The notes under the pieces were generated by a model, which made no database searches, had not been told where the DNA came from, and saw only the letters and a program-made list of their open reading frames with translations. A stretch of DNA of 36,581 nucleotides from an uncultured Clostridia bacterium (lineage in GTDB: Bacteria; Bacillota; Clostridia; Peptostreptococcales; Anaerovoracaceae): the NCBI GenBank assembly GCA_934277495.1, contig CAKQUI010000006.1, positions 1 through 36,581 of the forward strand, in the 5' to 3' direction. Below, piece after piece: positions 26,418-34,735 of this stretch (positions are counted from its first letter, which is position 1; every line of letters starts with the position of its first letter). The position numbers were made by a program, and so were the translations under genes.

Positions 26418-27146
26418 TTATATCTTCAAACACACAACTGTGATGTTATCTCTTCCGCCTGCTGCCAGAGCCTTATCGACAAGAACACAGCACAAATCAT
26501 TCATGCTGATATCCTCGTTCATCGAACTTATCATTTCGTCCTCGCTGACCTCTCCGTAAAGGCCGTCTGAACACAGCATGATTATGTCGTCTCTGTGTAT
26601 ATCCAGTCTGTAAAAATCCGGATCTATATATGGTTCTGCACCCAGTGCCTTGGTTATTACATTCTTCTGTTTGTGATGTCGTGCTTCAGCCTCAGTGATC
26701 ACGCCCTGCTGCACGAGTTCATTGACATATGTGTGATCAGTTGTTATCTTCAGCAGCTTGCCGTCTCTGAACAGATATGCTCTGCTGTCTCCCGCATTGG
26801 CGATATATGCAGTCATACTCCTGATATATGCCATAACGAGAGTTGTTGCCATCCCACTGTTTGCTGCATTCTCTATACCCATCCTGTATATCTTCTCATT
26901 TGCGATGTTAATGGTTTCCGATAGATACTCAAAGATTTCTTCGACACCTCTGCACTGTGACAGATCATGTTCATTGACATATTCCGCTATCTCACTGACT
27001 GCAGTGCCGCTGGCAACCTCTCCGGAATTGTTTCCTCCGACACCATCGGCAACTATGTATACATCCTGTCCCGGGATAACAAAGCAGGCGTCCTCATTGT
27101 TTTCCCGCACAAGACCTTTGTTGCATTTAAATCCTATCTGCACCAT
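26418..27146 (-). CDS. prpC: PP2C-family protein phosphatase PrpC/Stp1-type
   Basis: A Mn-dependent Ser/Thr phosphatase that reverses phosphorylation by the adjacent PASTA kinase. The 242-residue protein shows the PP2C motifs in order: RENNEDACFV, VADGVGGNNSGEVAS, NAGDSRAYLFRDGKL, TDHTYVNELVQQG, ITKALG, and MLCSDGLYGEVSEDE, ending with GGRDNITVVCLKI. The metal-binding aspartates in NED, VADGVGG, LCSDG and GRDN are all present. The AAAGGG upstream of the ATG is 12 nt away, a weak start signal. The gene lies 67 bp after rsmB. Many Firmicutes carry rlmN in this gap; it is missing here. Confidence 0.95.
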   Translation of the reverse strand: MVQIGFKCNKGLVRENNEDACFVIPGQDVYIVADGVGGNNSGEVASGTAVSEIAEYVNEHDLSQCRGVEEIFEYLSETINIANEKIYRMGIENAANSGMATTLVMAYIRSMTAYIANAGDSRAYLFRDGKLLKITTDHTYVNELVQQGVITEAEARHHKQKNVITKALGAEPYIDPDFYRLDIHRDDIIMLCSDGLYGEVSEDEMISSMNEDISMNDLCCVLVDKALAAGGRDNITVVCLKI

Positions 27147-27213
27147 TATACTACTATACCCTTTCTGTTTCTAATGCACATCCTTTCAGCAGACCTGCAT
27201 CTGCATTTCTGCT

Positions 27214-28506
27214 CTACAGCAGACTGTCATCTTTCTTCATAACACATATATAGAATCCGTCTGTTCCGTTCACATTAGGAAGCAGAAGCATTCTTTCTAT
27301 CTTTTTGAAAGACGGGTTCCTTCTGACAAAGGCATCCGTCACTTTTTCATTTTCTTCAGGATTTATCGTACACGTACTGTACACGATAGTGCCTCCCGGC
27401 TTGACATAGGAAGATGATGCTGAAAGTATGGCCAGCTGTTTCTTTGGCAGCAGGATCATATCGTCTGTATATTCTTTGTATTTTATCTCAGGTTTCCTGC
27501 GTACTACTCCAAGACCGGAGCAAGGCACATCCACCAGGACTCTGTCTGCCTTCTGGAACATGGATGAATCCTCTCTGGATGCATCCCATGACCTTGTCTC
27601 GACATTGGTGATACCAAGACGCTTCGCTTCCTTGTCTATAAGATCGAGTTTCCTTCTGTATATATCCGAGGCTATGATCCTGCCTGTATTGTTCATTCTT
27701 TCTGCAATGGCCATGGTCTTGCCGCCGGGTGCAGCGCACATATCCATAACAAGCTCTCCATGCTGCGGATCGAGCTTTTCAGCTACCAGCATGGAGCTTT
27801 CATCCTGCGGAGTGAACAGTCCCAGCCTGTAAAGTTCCGACTCTATGAGCCCGCTTCCCTTGATATGGAGGGCATTGCTGCATATATCTCCTTCTGTAAC
27901 TTCGAAACCGCTTTCTTCGAGTTTGGCAATGAGATCCGGTTTCATTATCCTCAGCCAGTTGAGCCTTATCGTGGTCGGTGGAGTTTCATTGCCTGCTGCA
28001 AGCAGCTCTTCAACAAAATCAGAACTGTAATGTCTCAGCCAGAGTTCAACTATCCATGGTGCATATGAATATTTCACCGAAAGATATCTGACTTCGTCTT
28101 CGCTCCTGTCAGGAAGTTTGAGCTGTATCTTCTTGTTTATATATGCTCTAAGGATACCATTCACAAGCCCGTCTTTACCTCTGCAGTATCTTTTTGCAAG
28201 CACTACCGACTCATTGACAGCTGCATATTCCGGCACCGAATCCATATATCCTATCTGATAAAGTCCCATCCTGAGTATCGTCAGTTCGTTTGTCCTGAGG
28301 CTGTCGACACCATTGCTGGCGAGCATATCTATATAGTAGTCCAGGGTCAGCTTATGCTCCAGGACACCATATACTATTTCCCTTACGAACGCCTCGTGGT
28401 TAGCCTTCGTCACAGCGATCTGATGGTTCAGTGCAAGGTTTGAATATGACTTTTTCGTTTCTACGTCTACAAGTGTGAGAAAAGCGGCTTTTCTGTTGAT
28501 ATCCAT
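27214..28506 (-). CDS. rsmB: 16S rRNA m5C967 methyltransferase RsmB
   Basis: RsmB (Sun/Fmu) methylates C967 of 16S rRNA with S-adenosylmethionine. The 430-residue protein has an N-terminal NusB-like RNA-binding domain (about 1-125). The C-terminal Rossmann methyltransferase shows the SAM motif DMCAAPGGKT (255-264). The two catalytic cysteines are in VPCSG (328-331) and in STCTINPEEN (378-386). The start ATG overlaps the last base of the preceding stop (TAATG), with GGGGG a few bases upstream, so the gene is translationally coupled to the Zn-peptidase gene. The priA-def-fmt-(yugP)-rsmB order is conserved in Clostridia. Confidence 0.95.
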   Translation of the reverse strand: MDINRKAAFLTLVDVETKKSYSNLALNHQIAVTKANHEAFVREIVYGVLEHKLTLDYYIDMLASNGVDSLRTNELTILRMGLYQIGYMDSVPEYAAVNESVVLAKRYCRGKDGLVNGILRAYINKKIQLKLPDRSEDEVRYLSVKYSYAPWIVELWLRHYSSDFVEELLAAGNETPPTTIRLNWLRIMKPDLIAKLEESGFEVTEGDICSNALHIKGSGLIESELYRLGLFTPQDESSMLVAEKLDPQHGELVMDMCAAPGGKTMAIAERMNNTGRIIASDIYRRKLDLIDKEAKRLGITNVETRSWDASREDSSMFQKADRVLVDVPCSGLGVVRRKPEIKYKEYTDDMILLPKKQLAILSASSSYVKPGGTIVYSTCTINPEENEKVTDAFVRRNPSFKKIERMLLLPNVNGTDGFYICVMKKDDSLL

Positions 28507-29210
28507 TAATCACGCCCCCTAATCATTAATAATCTGATCAATTGAAGTACTGCGGTTGCAAGTGCAGCGACATAAGTAAGCGCTGCAGCTGATAAAACTT
28601 TTCGGGCTCCTTTTATTTCTGTCTGGTCTATTATACCAAGCGACGTGAGCTGCTGTACAGCTCTCCTGCTGGCGTCGAGCTCAACAGGAAGTGTCACCAG
28701 GTGGAAAAGCACGACTACTGCGAACAGCAGTATGCCTATATCGAACACAAGATTGCCTGTACTCATGCTGCCGAAAGCAGTTATGGCGAATCCTGCAAGT
28801 ATCATTATCCATGATGCTGTCGATGCAAAATTAGTCACAGGCGCCATGGCATTCCTGAATCTCAGCAGGCTGTAGCCTCTGCTGTCCTGTATCGCATGCC
28901 CTGATTCATGTGCGGCTATGCTGACAGCTGCGATCGATGTACCATTGTATACATCATTGGAAAGGCTCATGGTATCATTTACCGGGTTGTAATGGTCCGA
29001 CAGGACTCCCGGAGTTATGCCTACCGGCACGTGATTCAGGCCGTTGGCGTCCAGTATTCTCCTGGCAGCCTGGCTTCCTGTTATCCTTCGTCTATTGCCT
29101 ATGCGTGAATACCTGTTGTATGCACCTTTTACTTTCATCTGTGCATAAAGTGTCAGCACCACTGCCGGTATCAGCACTATTATCGTAGGGTCAAACATTC
29201 CAAAATACAT
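28506..29210 (-). CDS. Membrane zinc metallopeptidase, YugP family
   Basis: A 234-residue integral membrane protein of the neutral zinc metallopeptidase family (PF04298, YugP-like). The zinc motif HESGHAIQD sits in the middle of the protein, just after VSIAA. A hydrophobic N-terminal helix (about 9-24) and three further membrane segments (about 128-152, 155-175 and 205-226) surround it. ELDASRRAVQQL probably supplies the third metal ligand, Glu. Family members have no settled substrate and are found between fmt and rsmB in many Clostridia, as here. AGAGGTGATT precedes the ATG. Its stop overlaps the rsmB start. Confidence 0.87.
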   Translation of the reverse strand: MYFGMFDPTIIVLIPAVVLTLYAQMKVKGAYNRYSRIGNRRRITGSQAARRILDANGLNHVPVGITPGVLSDHYNPVNDTMSLSNDVYNGTSIAAVSIAAHESGHAIQDSRGYSLLRFRNAMAPVTNFASTASWIMILAGFAITAFGSMSTGNLVFDIGILLFAVVVLFHLVTLPVELDASRRAVQQLTSLGIIDQTEIKGARKVLSAAALTYVAALATAVLQLIRLLMIRGRD

Positions 29211-29235
29211 ATATAATCACCTCTTGATTGACATT

Positions 29236-30159
29236 TTATCCTAAAACTGTCCCTATTTCAATGGAATTGCCCTTTAAAAATTCTCTGACTGCCACTCTTT
29301 TTTTGCCCGGCATCTGTATTTCTGTGACTTTCAGTACCTTTCCGCCGGCAGCTATGCTTATGCTGCCGTCAGATACATCTGTGACAGTACCGTCAGGTCT
29401 GCCGGTGGTTTCATCCGAAGGCTCCGCTTTCCAGAACTTTATCATGCGGTCGCCGTCATAGGCATATGCCCCCGGCCACGGGTCGAAAGCTCTGATAAGT
29501 CTTTCGATCTCCTGAGGAGTTTTAGAAAAGTCTATATGACCTTCTTTTTTTGATATCATGTGCGCATATGTCGACTCGGCATCGTTCTGTTTTTCAGGTG
29601 TGATCTGGTCGAGTCTTGAAAGTGTGTCCACCAGCAGCTTCGCACCCATGACAGCAAGCTCGTCGTGCAGCTGCTGACCCGTCTTGCCTGCAGTCGTTGT
29701 TGATACCTTTGCCAGCATGTCACCGGTATCGAGACCCTTCTCCATATACATTATCGTCACACCTGTATACTCGTCACCTGCGATTATGGCCCGCTGGATC
29801 GGCGCCGCTCCTCTGAATCTCGGCAGGAGCGATCCGTGTATATTGAGGCAGCCGTGCTTCGGTATCTGCAGCACTTCCTCCGGAAGTATCTGTCCGTATG
29901 CCGCCACAGCAATGACATCAGGCTCAGCCTCTTTCAGTCTGTTTATGAACTCTGTGTCATTTTTGACTTTTACAGGCTGCAGCACCTCGATACCAAGCTC
30001 CATGGCTTTTTCCTTCACCGGAGGGAATTTCACTTTTTTGCCTCTGTCCCGCACCGAATCCGGCTGAGTCACTGCAAATAATATATCGTGACCCGCTTCA
30101 TTCAGCGCTTCGAGAGCCGGTACAGCGAAATCCGGTGTTCCCATATATACTATCTTCAT
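29236..30159 (-). CDS. fmt: Methionyl-tRNA formyltransferase
   Basis: Fmt formylates initiator Met-tRNA using 10-formyltetrahydrofolate. The 307-residue protein starts with the typical MKIVYMGTPDFAVPALEAL. Its folate-binding signature HGSLLPRFRGAAPIQRAI carries the catalytic His, and MYMEKGLDTGDML follows with the catalytic Asp. The C-terminal OB-like domain (about 205-307) binds tRNA. GGGAGAAG lies 11 nt upstream of the ATG. It begins 2 bp after def, which removes the formyl group Fmt adds, the usual pairing. Confidence 0.96.
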   Translation of the reverse strand: MKIVYMGTPDFAVPALEALNEAGHDILFAVTQPDSVRDRGKKVKFPPVKEKAMELGIEVLQPVKVKNDTEFINRLKEAEPDVIAVAAYGQILPEEVLQIPKHGCLNIHGSLLPRFRGAAPIQRAIIAGDEYTGVTIMYMEKGLDTGDMLAKVSTTTAGKTGQQLHDELAVMGAKLLVDTLSRLDQITPEKQNDAESTYAHMISKKEGHIDFSKTPQEIERLIRAFDPWPGAYAYDGDRMIKFWKAEPSDETTGRPDGTVTDVSDGSISIAAGGKVLKVTEIQMPGKKRVAVREFLKGNSIEIGTVLG

Positions 30160-30161
30160 TA

Positions 30162-30635
30162 TTATGCTTCTCCCTCATCGGTCAGTTCATACATTTCTTT
30201 TGCCTTGTCCGTGTAAAGGATACCTTCAAGATGATCGAATTCATGACACATCACGATGGCTTCGAAACCTTCGAAGTCGTATTCCTGCATCTTACCATTG
30301 CGGTCAAGACCTTTTATCTTTATCTTTTCAGGTCTTTCCACCAGACCTATATATCCCGGCACTGAAAGACATCCTTCTTCGCTTTCCTGTGTTCCCTCAA
30401 GCTGTATTATTTCAGGATTTACAAAGCAGTAAACGCTGCCGGGAGCCGGTTCAGCTACGAACATCCTTCTCATCATGCCGATCTGCGGCGCTGCAAGTCC
30501 AACGCCTTTCGCCTCCCTCATAGTATCGATCATATCGTCAAGGATCATTCTTATCCTGTCATTCACCTCGTCCACTTCTCTGCAGTGCTTCCTGAGAATA
30601 GGGTCTCCTTCTACAACAATATTTCTAAGTGCCAT
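30162..30635 (-). CDS. def: Peptide deformylase
   Basis: Def removes the formyl group from nascent N-formyl-Met proteins and uses Fe2+ in vivo. The 157-residue protein has all three family motifs: GVGLAAPQ (44-51), EGCLS (87-91) and HEFDH (131-135). The last motif is preceded by Cys rather than the common Gln (IVMCHEFDHLEG). Length is at the short end, as in type 1/3 enzymes. TCAGGAGGTT precedes the ATG. It follows priA by 18 bp. Confidence 0.95.
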   Translation of the reverse strand: MALRNIVVEGDPILRKHCREVDEVNDRIRMILDDMIDTMREAKGVGLAAPQIGMMRRMFVAEPAPGSVYCFVNPEIIQLEGTQESEEGCLSVPGYIGLVERPEKIKIKGLDRNGKMQEYDFEGFEAIVMCHEFDHLEGILYTDKAKEMYELTDEGEA

Positions 30636-30653
30636 TTTAACCTCCTGATCATA

Positions 30654-32678
30654 TCATGTGAAACTGTACGGATTGATATCCGCAACTGCCGTATATCCTT
30701 TTTTCTTTCTGACTGTATCTTCGTTTTTTATATCAGCTATGATCGCTGTATACTCATGCCGCCTACCGCTGGGGCATCTTATCAGCATGGAGTATCTGTA
30801 GTTTTCTTTTATTTTATTCAGATATGCTTCCTGCGGTCTGAACACGTTGTGCTGCTCCTCCGGCCTCATTCGCATCCGGATCCTGTCGTACCAGTCCTCA
30901 GCACCTGTCCTGACAGCGTCTTCACTGCTTCCTGTAAAAAGTATCCTTATCAGATCGCTGTAAGGAGGATTGCACATATATCTGCGTAGTTTGTCCTCGC
31001 ACTGGTAGAATCCTTCGAAATCCTGCTTTGCTGCAAATTCCAGTGCATAGTGTTCGGGTTCGTAGGTCTGTATCACGACCTGACCTTTCTCATCGCCTCT
31101 GCCTGCCCTGCCTGCAGCCTGTGTTATCAGCTGGAAAGTCCTCTCCGGAGATCTGAAATCCGGTATATTCAGGGAAACATCTGCTGATATTATCCCCACA
31201 AGGCCTACATTCCTGAAGTCAAGACCTTTCGCTATGATCTGCGTCCCTATCAGTATATGTGTCCTGCCTTTGCGGAAATCGCCGAGTTTTCGTCTCAGCT
31301 CGCCTTTCTGCCTGACAGTGTCAAAGTCTACCCTGTCTGTGCTGTATTCACTGAAAAGCTCTGAAACAGCTTCTTCCAGCTGCTCTGTACCACTGCCGAA
31401 AAAACGAATGTAACGGCTGCCGCATTCAGGACATACAGCCGGGATATCTTCTTCATATCCGCAGTAATGGCATACTGCTTTACCGTCCTGTCTGTGATAT
31501 GTCAGCGACACGCCGCACTCAGGACATTTTGCCACATATCCACATTCCCTGCATGAAATGAATGTATAATATCCTCTCCTGTTGAGGAACAGCATTACCT
31601 GCCTGCCTTCGGACAGGCATTTTTTCATCTTTATGTAAAGCTCATTGCTTACTATGGAGCGGTTGCCGCTTCTCAGTTCCTCCCTCATATCCACCATGGT
31701 CACATCGGGAAGCTTCACTTTGTTGTAGCGCTCGGTCATTTTTATTATCCGGAAAATGCCTTCAAGCCCCCGGTGATATGTCACCACCGACGGCGTAGCG
31801 CTGCCCAGGACCAGGACGCCATTGTTGTCCCTGTCCCTGACCCGCTTCATAGCCACTTCAACAGTGTCGTATTTCGGAGTGAAGTCCGACTTGTATGTGG
31901 CTTCATGCTCCTCATCCAGAACTATCAGTCCTATATCCTCAAGAGGTGCAAAGACCGCAGATCTTGCACCTATTACGATCCTGACCCTGCCGCTTCGGAT
32001 ATTCTGCCACTGGTCGTACCGTTCGCCGGCTGTCAGTCTGCTGTGCAACACTGCTACCATGTCACTTCCGAACCTTGCAGTGAATCTTTCCACCAGCTGT
32101 CCTGTCAGAGATATCTCCGGCACCAGTATCACCGCTGTGCGTCCCAGTTTTACAGCCTCCGAAGCTGCCCTTATATACACTTCGGTCTTTCCGCTGCCTG
32201 TGACGCCATGAAGCAGAAAACTCTCATGCACCCCTGACCTTACAGCTCCTCCTATCTGGTCAAGAGCATACTGCTGCTGACTTGTCAGGACTTTTTCTGT
32301 ATCGGATTCACCGGCATCCTCGGACACAGGGTCTTTCTTTTCCCTTCGCTTCGCTTTGCTGCCGGCCGGAGTGAAACATTTCACAGCATCTATATATCTG
32401 CACAGATAGCGTTTCTTCATCCATACAGCTGTGCGTATCATCTCTTCTGTCAGAGAAACATCTTCATCGACGTCTTCGACCGGCCGTACTTTGTCTGCGA
32501 TGCCTTCATCGACACTTTCAGAGAAAGACATGACATACGCCTCTCTCAGCCTGCTGCCTCTGGCAAAATGGACATATACCCTGCTGCCGATGCTGATATT
32601 TTCATTGTCGCATGAATATGTATAAAATCTGTCTGTATTATCGCTTCTGTTGTCTATTACAAGCTCCGCATATCTCAT
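30654..32678 (-). CDS. priA: Primosomal helicase PriA
   Basis: PriA reloads the replication fork after collapse as a 3'-5' helicase. The 674-residue protein has an N-terminal 3'-DNA-binding domain (about 1-105) and helicase motifs GVTGSGKTEVY (158-168), VPEISLT, VLDEEHE and GSATPS. A zinc-binding module with eight Cys spans CRECGYVAKCPECG to CPECG. GTQIIAKGLDF and QAAGRAGRG follow. It is shorter than most PriA proteins (about 730-800). The stretch between the DNA-binding domain and the helicase is only about 30 charged residues, so the middle winged-helix domain appears missing. No strong ribosome binding site is visible; it starts 22 bp after asnA and may be coupled to it. Confidence 0.94.
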   Translation of the reverse strand: MRYAELVIDNRSDNTDRFYTYSCDNENISIGSRVYVHFARGSRLREAYVMSFSESVDEGIADKVRPVEDVDEDVSLTEEMIRTAVWMKKRYLCRYIDAVKCFTPAGSKAKRREKKDPVSEDAGESDTEKVLTSQQQYALDQIGGAVRSGVHESFLLHGVTGSGKTEVYIRAASEAVKLGRTAVILVPEISLTGQLVERFTARFGSDMVAVLHSRLTAGERYDQWQNIRSGRVRIVIGARSAVFAPLEDIGLIVLDEEHEATYKSDFTPKYDTVEVAMKRVRDRDNNGVLVLGSATPSVVTYHRGLEGIFRIIKMTERYNKVKLPDVTMVDMREELRSGNRSIVSNELYIKMKKCLSEGRQVMLFLNRRGYYTFISCRECGYVAKCPECGVSLTYHRQDGKAVCHYCGYEEDIPAVCPECGSRYIRFFGSGTEQLEEAVSELFSEYSTDRVDFDTVRQKGELRRKLGDFRKGRTHILIGTQIIAKGLDFRNVGLVGIISADVSLNIPDFRSPERTFQLITQAAGRAGRGDEKGQVVIQTYEPEHYALEFAAKQDFEGFYQCEDKLRRYMCNPPYSDLIRILFTGSSEDAVRTGAEDWYDRIRMRMRPEEQHNVFRPQEAYLNKIKENYRYSMLIRCPSGRRHEYTAIIADIKNEDTVRKKKGYTAVADINPYSFT

Positions 32679-32700
32679 ATATCACTGCCCGAACGCCTGT

Positions 32701-33711
32701 CTACAGCAGGAAAATATTGTTTCTGCTGCATTCCTCTATCATATCATCAGGCCAGATGGACGCCTGTACTTCGCCTATATGAGCCTTTCTCAGGAAATAC
32801 ATGCAAAGTCTGCTCTGACCTATACCTCCGCCTATAGTATAAGGAAGTTTTTTCTCAAGGATCATCCTGTGAAAATCCATATCACGTCTTCCGTCTTCTC
32901 CTGCTTCTCTGAGCTGACGGTCCATCGCCTCTTCATCCACTCTTATACCCATCGAGGATATCTCGAATGCTCTGCCCAGTATATCGTTCCAGAGGATTAT
33001 ATCACCGTTGAGTTCCCAGTCGTCATAGTCCGGCGCTCTTCCATCATGCTTTTCGCCTGACGCCAGCCTGCCTCCGATCTTCTGGATGAACACTGCACGC
33101 TTTTCTTTTGCGATGGCATCTTCCCTCTCCTTAGGAGTCTTTTCCGGATACATATCTTCAAGTTCCTGAGATGTTATGAAAAAGATCTCATTTGGAAGAT
33201 CTGTTCTGAGGTCCTTGTAGAGCCTGTTGACATAGTCGTTGAGGTTTTTCAGCGCTGTATAAAGTGTCTCCACAGTACTTTTGAGGTATTCCTCTGTCCT
33301 GTCTTCTTTATTTATCACTTTCTCCCAGTCCCACTGGTCCACATATATGGAATGAAGGTTGTCCAGCTCCTCGTCTCTTCTTATAGCGTTCATATCTGTG
33401 TAAAGACCTGTACCGGGCTTGAAGTCGTATCTGCCAAGAGCCATACGCTTCCATTTTGCCAGGGACTGTACGATCTCTACAGTCTTTTCACCCATGTCTT
33501 TTACTGTGAAGCTGACAGTTCTCTCAACACCGTTGAGATTATCGTTAAGACCAGTTTCAGGAGCTACGAACAGCGGCGCTGAAACACGTCTCAGCTGCAG
33601 GCCGTATGCCAGTTCCTGCTGGAAGAAATCCTTTATTTTTTTTATTGCTCTCTGACTTTCCATATAGTCGATTACAGGCGTATAGCCCTCAGGAATGATT
33701 GCTTTTCCCAT
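32701..33711 (-). CDS. asnA: Aspartate-ammonia ligase (asparagine synthetase A)
   Basis: AsnA forms asparagine from aspartate, ammonia and ATP and resembles class II aminoacyl-tRNA synthetases. The 336-residue length is typical. Recognised stretches are [69 protein letters not shown] and the final motif [28 protein letters not shown]. The ATG at 33711 was chosen because TAGGAGACGG lies upstream; an 11-codon extension overlaps the queH end without a ribosome binding site. It starts 11 bp after queH, so both are in one transcript. Confidence 0.95.
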   Translation of the reverse strand: MGKAIIPEGYTPVIDYMESQRAIKKIKDFFQQELAYGLQLRRVSAPLFVAPETGLNDNLNGVERTVSFTVKDMGEKTVEIVQSLAKWKRMALGRYDFKPGTGLYTDMNAIRRDEELDNLHSIYVDQWDWEKVINKEDRTEEYLKSTVETLYTALKNLNDYVNRLYKDLRTDLPNEIFFITSQELEDMYPEKTPKEREDAIAKEKRAVFIQKIGGRLASGEKHDGRAPDYDDWELNGDIILWNDILGRAFEISSMGIRVDEEAMDRQLREAGEDGRRDMDFHRMILEKKLPYTIGGGIGQSRLCMYFLRKAHIGEVQASIWPDDMIEECSRNNIFLL

Positions 33712-33722
33712 TTTTCCGTCTC

Positions 33723-34382
33723 CTATCTTTTTGAATATTTGCATCCGCAGTAATTCTGTCGGTATAGATCATATTTTTTTGAAAGCTCTATCGAACGTCT
33801 GAAGCCGTCCTTTTTCTTGAAATCTCTGTCAAGGAATGAAACTCCGTATTTCAGTGCCAGTTTACGTCCGATACCTGAAATGGTGCCGTAGTTCTTGTGG
33901 GGACTCACCGTCAGGGTAGTGCCAAAGAAGTCATACCCTTTCATGCTCGCAGTCTCTGCTGCTTTTTCAAGCCTCTGGCGGAAACATACGGTACACCTCG
34001 CTCCCCCTTCAGGTTCATCCTCAAGACCTCTTGTGATCTCAAGGAAATCCGCCGGTCTGTAATCCGGCTCCATATATCTTATGACAAATCTGCCAAGGTT
34101 TTCTCTGTTGTACGCTTCGATGAATTTCTTCTGGGCACTCCGTCTTCTCAGGTATTCCTCTTCTTCGGTTATGCAAGGATTGTAGAAAAACACAGTCAAG
34201 TTGAATTCCTCTGCAAGCCGTTCCACCACAGCCGTACTGCAAGGACCGCAGCAGCTGTGCAGCAGGACTGAAGGTCTCTCAACAGTCTCACCGAAATCAT
34301 CAGGAGGCATCTGCGCACTGTCCTCACAACACACACATCCGCATCCCATATCAGATTCACATTTCTTTCTGTCGAAAACCAT
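33723..34382 (-). CDS. queH: Epoxyqueuosine reductase QueH
   Basis: QueH reduces epoxyqueuosine to queuosine in tRNA (formerly DUF208), the last step of queuosine synthesis in organisms without QueG. The 219-residue protein has the family motifs HSCCGPCS (42-49), [20 protein letters not shown] and the C-terminal YCGCKYS. The CC and CxxC cysteines hold an Fe-S cluster and iron in characterised members. The first 20 residues add five cysteines (positions 8, 14, 16, 18 and 19), which is unusual and could bind another metal. GGGGGAAG precedes the ATG. It is the first gene of the minus-strand block; upstream is the 85-bp repeat array. A queuosine role fits GUN-anticodon tRNAs but no other que gene is present. 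Confidence 0.92.
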   Translation of the reverse strand: MVFDRKKCESDMGCGCVCCEDSAQMPPDDFGETVERPSVLLHSCCGPCSTAVVERLAEEFNLTVFFYNPCITEEEEYLRRRSAQKKFIEAYNRENLGRFVIRYMEPDYRPADFLEITRGLEDEPEGGARCTVCFRQRLEKAAETASMKGYDFFGTTLTVSPHKNYGTISGIGRKLALKYGVSFLDRDFKKKDGFRRSIELSKKYDLYRQNYCGCKYSKR

Positions 34383-34410
34383 TTAACTTCCCCCTGAAAA
34401 AACGTATAAT
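34383..34410 (+). promoter_or_regulatory. Plus-strand promoter candidate entering the repeat array
   Basis: TTAACT (34383-34388) and a perfect TATAAT (34405-34410) are 16 bp apart. A transcript from here would cross the whole array before reaching the radical SAM gene at 34756. The -35 matches four of six consensus bases. Confidence 0.4.
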
Positions 34411-34420
34411 TACTTTTATC

Positions 34421-34505
34421 GCAATAAAACCGCCATTTTGTTTTAAGAATGTAAGTTTTATTCTAATACGGACCCCAGTTTTAATATTAAGGTGTTGTTC
34501 GTATT
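34421..34505. repeat. 85-bp unit 1
   Basis: Stem I arms are AATAAAAC (34423-34430) and GTTTTATT (34455-34462). Stem II arms are AATACGGAC (34465-34473) and GTTCGTATT (34497-34505), nine pairs with one G-U. This is the most diverged full unit. Confidence 0.85.
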
Positions 34506-34590
34506 GCAATAAAAGCTTCATTTTTTTATAATTAATGTAGCTTTTATTATAATATGAACTTCAATTTAAAAATTAAAGGTTGTTCATATT
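34506..34590. repeat. 85-bp unit 2
   Basis: Stem I arms are AATAAAAGCT (34508-34517) and AGCTTTTATT (34539-34548), with inner CATT/AATG. Stem II arms are AATATGAAC (34551-34559) and GTTCATATT (34582-34590), nine perfect pairs. Confidence 0.88.
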
Positions 34591-34675
34591 GCAATAAAAC
34601 TATCACTTTATTTTAACAATTGTAAGTTTTATTATAATGCGAACTTCTGTTTTAATATAAAATGTTGTTCGCATT
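34591..34675. repeat. 85-bp unit 3
   Basis: Stem I arms are AATAAAACT (34593-34601) and AGTTTTATT (34625-34633). Stem II arms are AATGCGAAC (34636-34644) and GTTCGCATT (34667-34675), nine perfect pairs; its loop can add TTTTA/TAAAA. Confidence 0.88.
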
Positions 34676-34735
34676 GCAATAAAGTCTTCAGTTTTTTTAT
34701 ACAATTGTAGACTTTATTATAACACAAATCCAAAA
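34676..34735. repeat. 85-bp unit 4, truncated after stem I
   Basis: Stem I arms are AATAAAGTCT (34678-34687) and AGACTTTATT (34709-34718), ten perfect pairs. The stem II half is missing; the sequence passes into the promoter and ribosome binding site of the radical SAM gene. Confidence 0.82.

Larger units (their letters stand above)
34421..34735. repeat. Array of four imperfect 85-bp tandem units with paired stem-loops
   Basis: GCAATAAA recurs at 34421, 34506, 34591 and 34676, exactly 85 bp apart. Units 1-3 are full and unit 4 is cut after about 60 bp. Each unit has stem I (arms like AATAAAAGCT/AGCTTTTATT) and, in full units, stem II (arms like AATGCGAAC/GTTCGCAT plus T). The 3' arm of stem II runs into the next unit's stem I, so the pieces can also join into a hairpin of about 21 bp across the unit border. 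The array is very AT-rich, contains no reading frame of note and separates two divergent genes. I do not recognise it as REP, BOX, CRISPR or a known riboswitch. Confidence 0.9.

Noticed and set aside
27147..27213. Remnant of rlmN between rsmB and prpC
   Set aside because: Only 67 bp are present, with a small TCTGCT/AGCAGA hairpin; nothing resembles rlmN coding sequence.
34421..34735. CRISPR array
   Set aside because: The 85-bp units are similar along their whole length; there is no constant 25-40 bp repeat alternating with unique spacers, and no cas genes are near.
34421..34735. Series of ordinary intrinsic terminators
   Set aside because: The stems are nearly all A-T pairs with long loops and no dedicated T-run after each, so they would terminate poorly.
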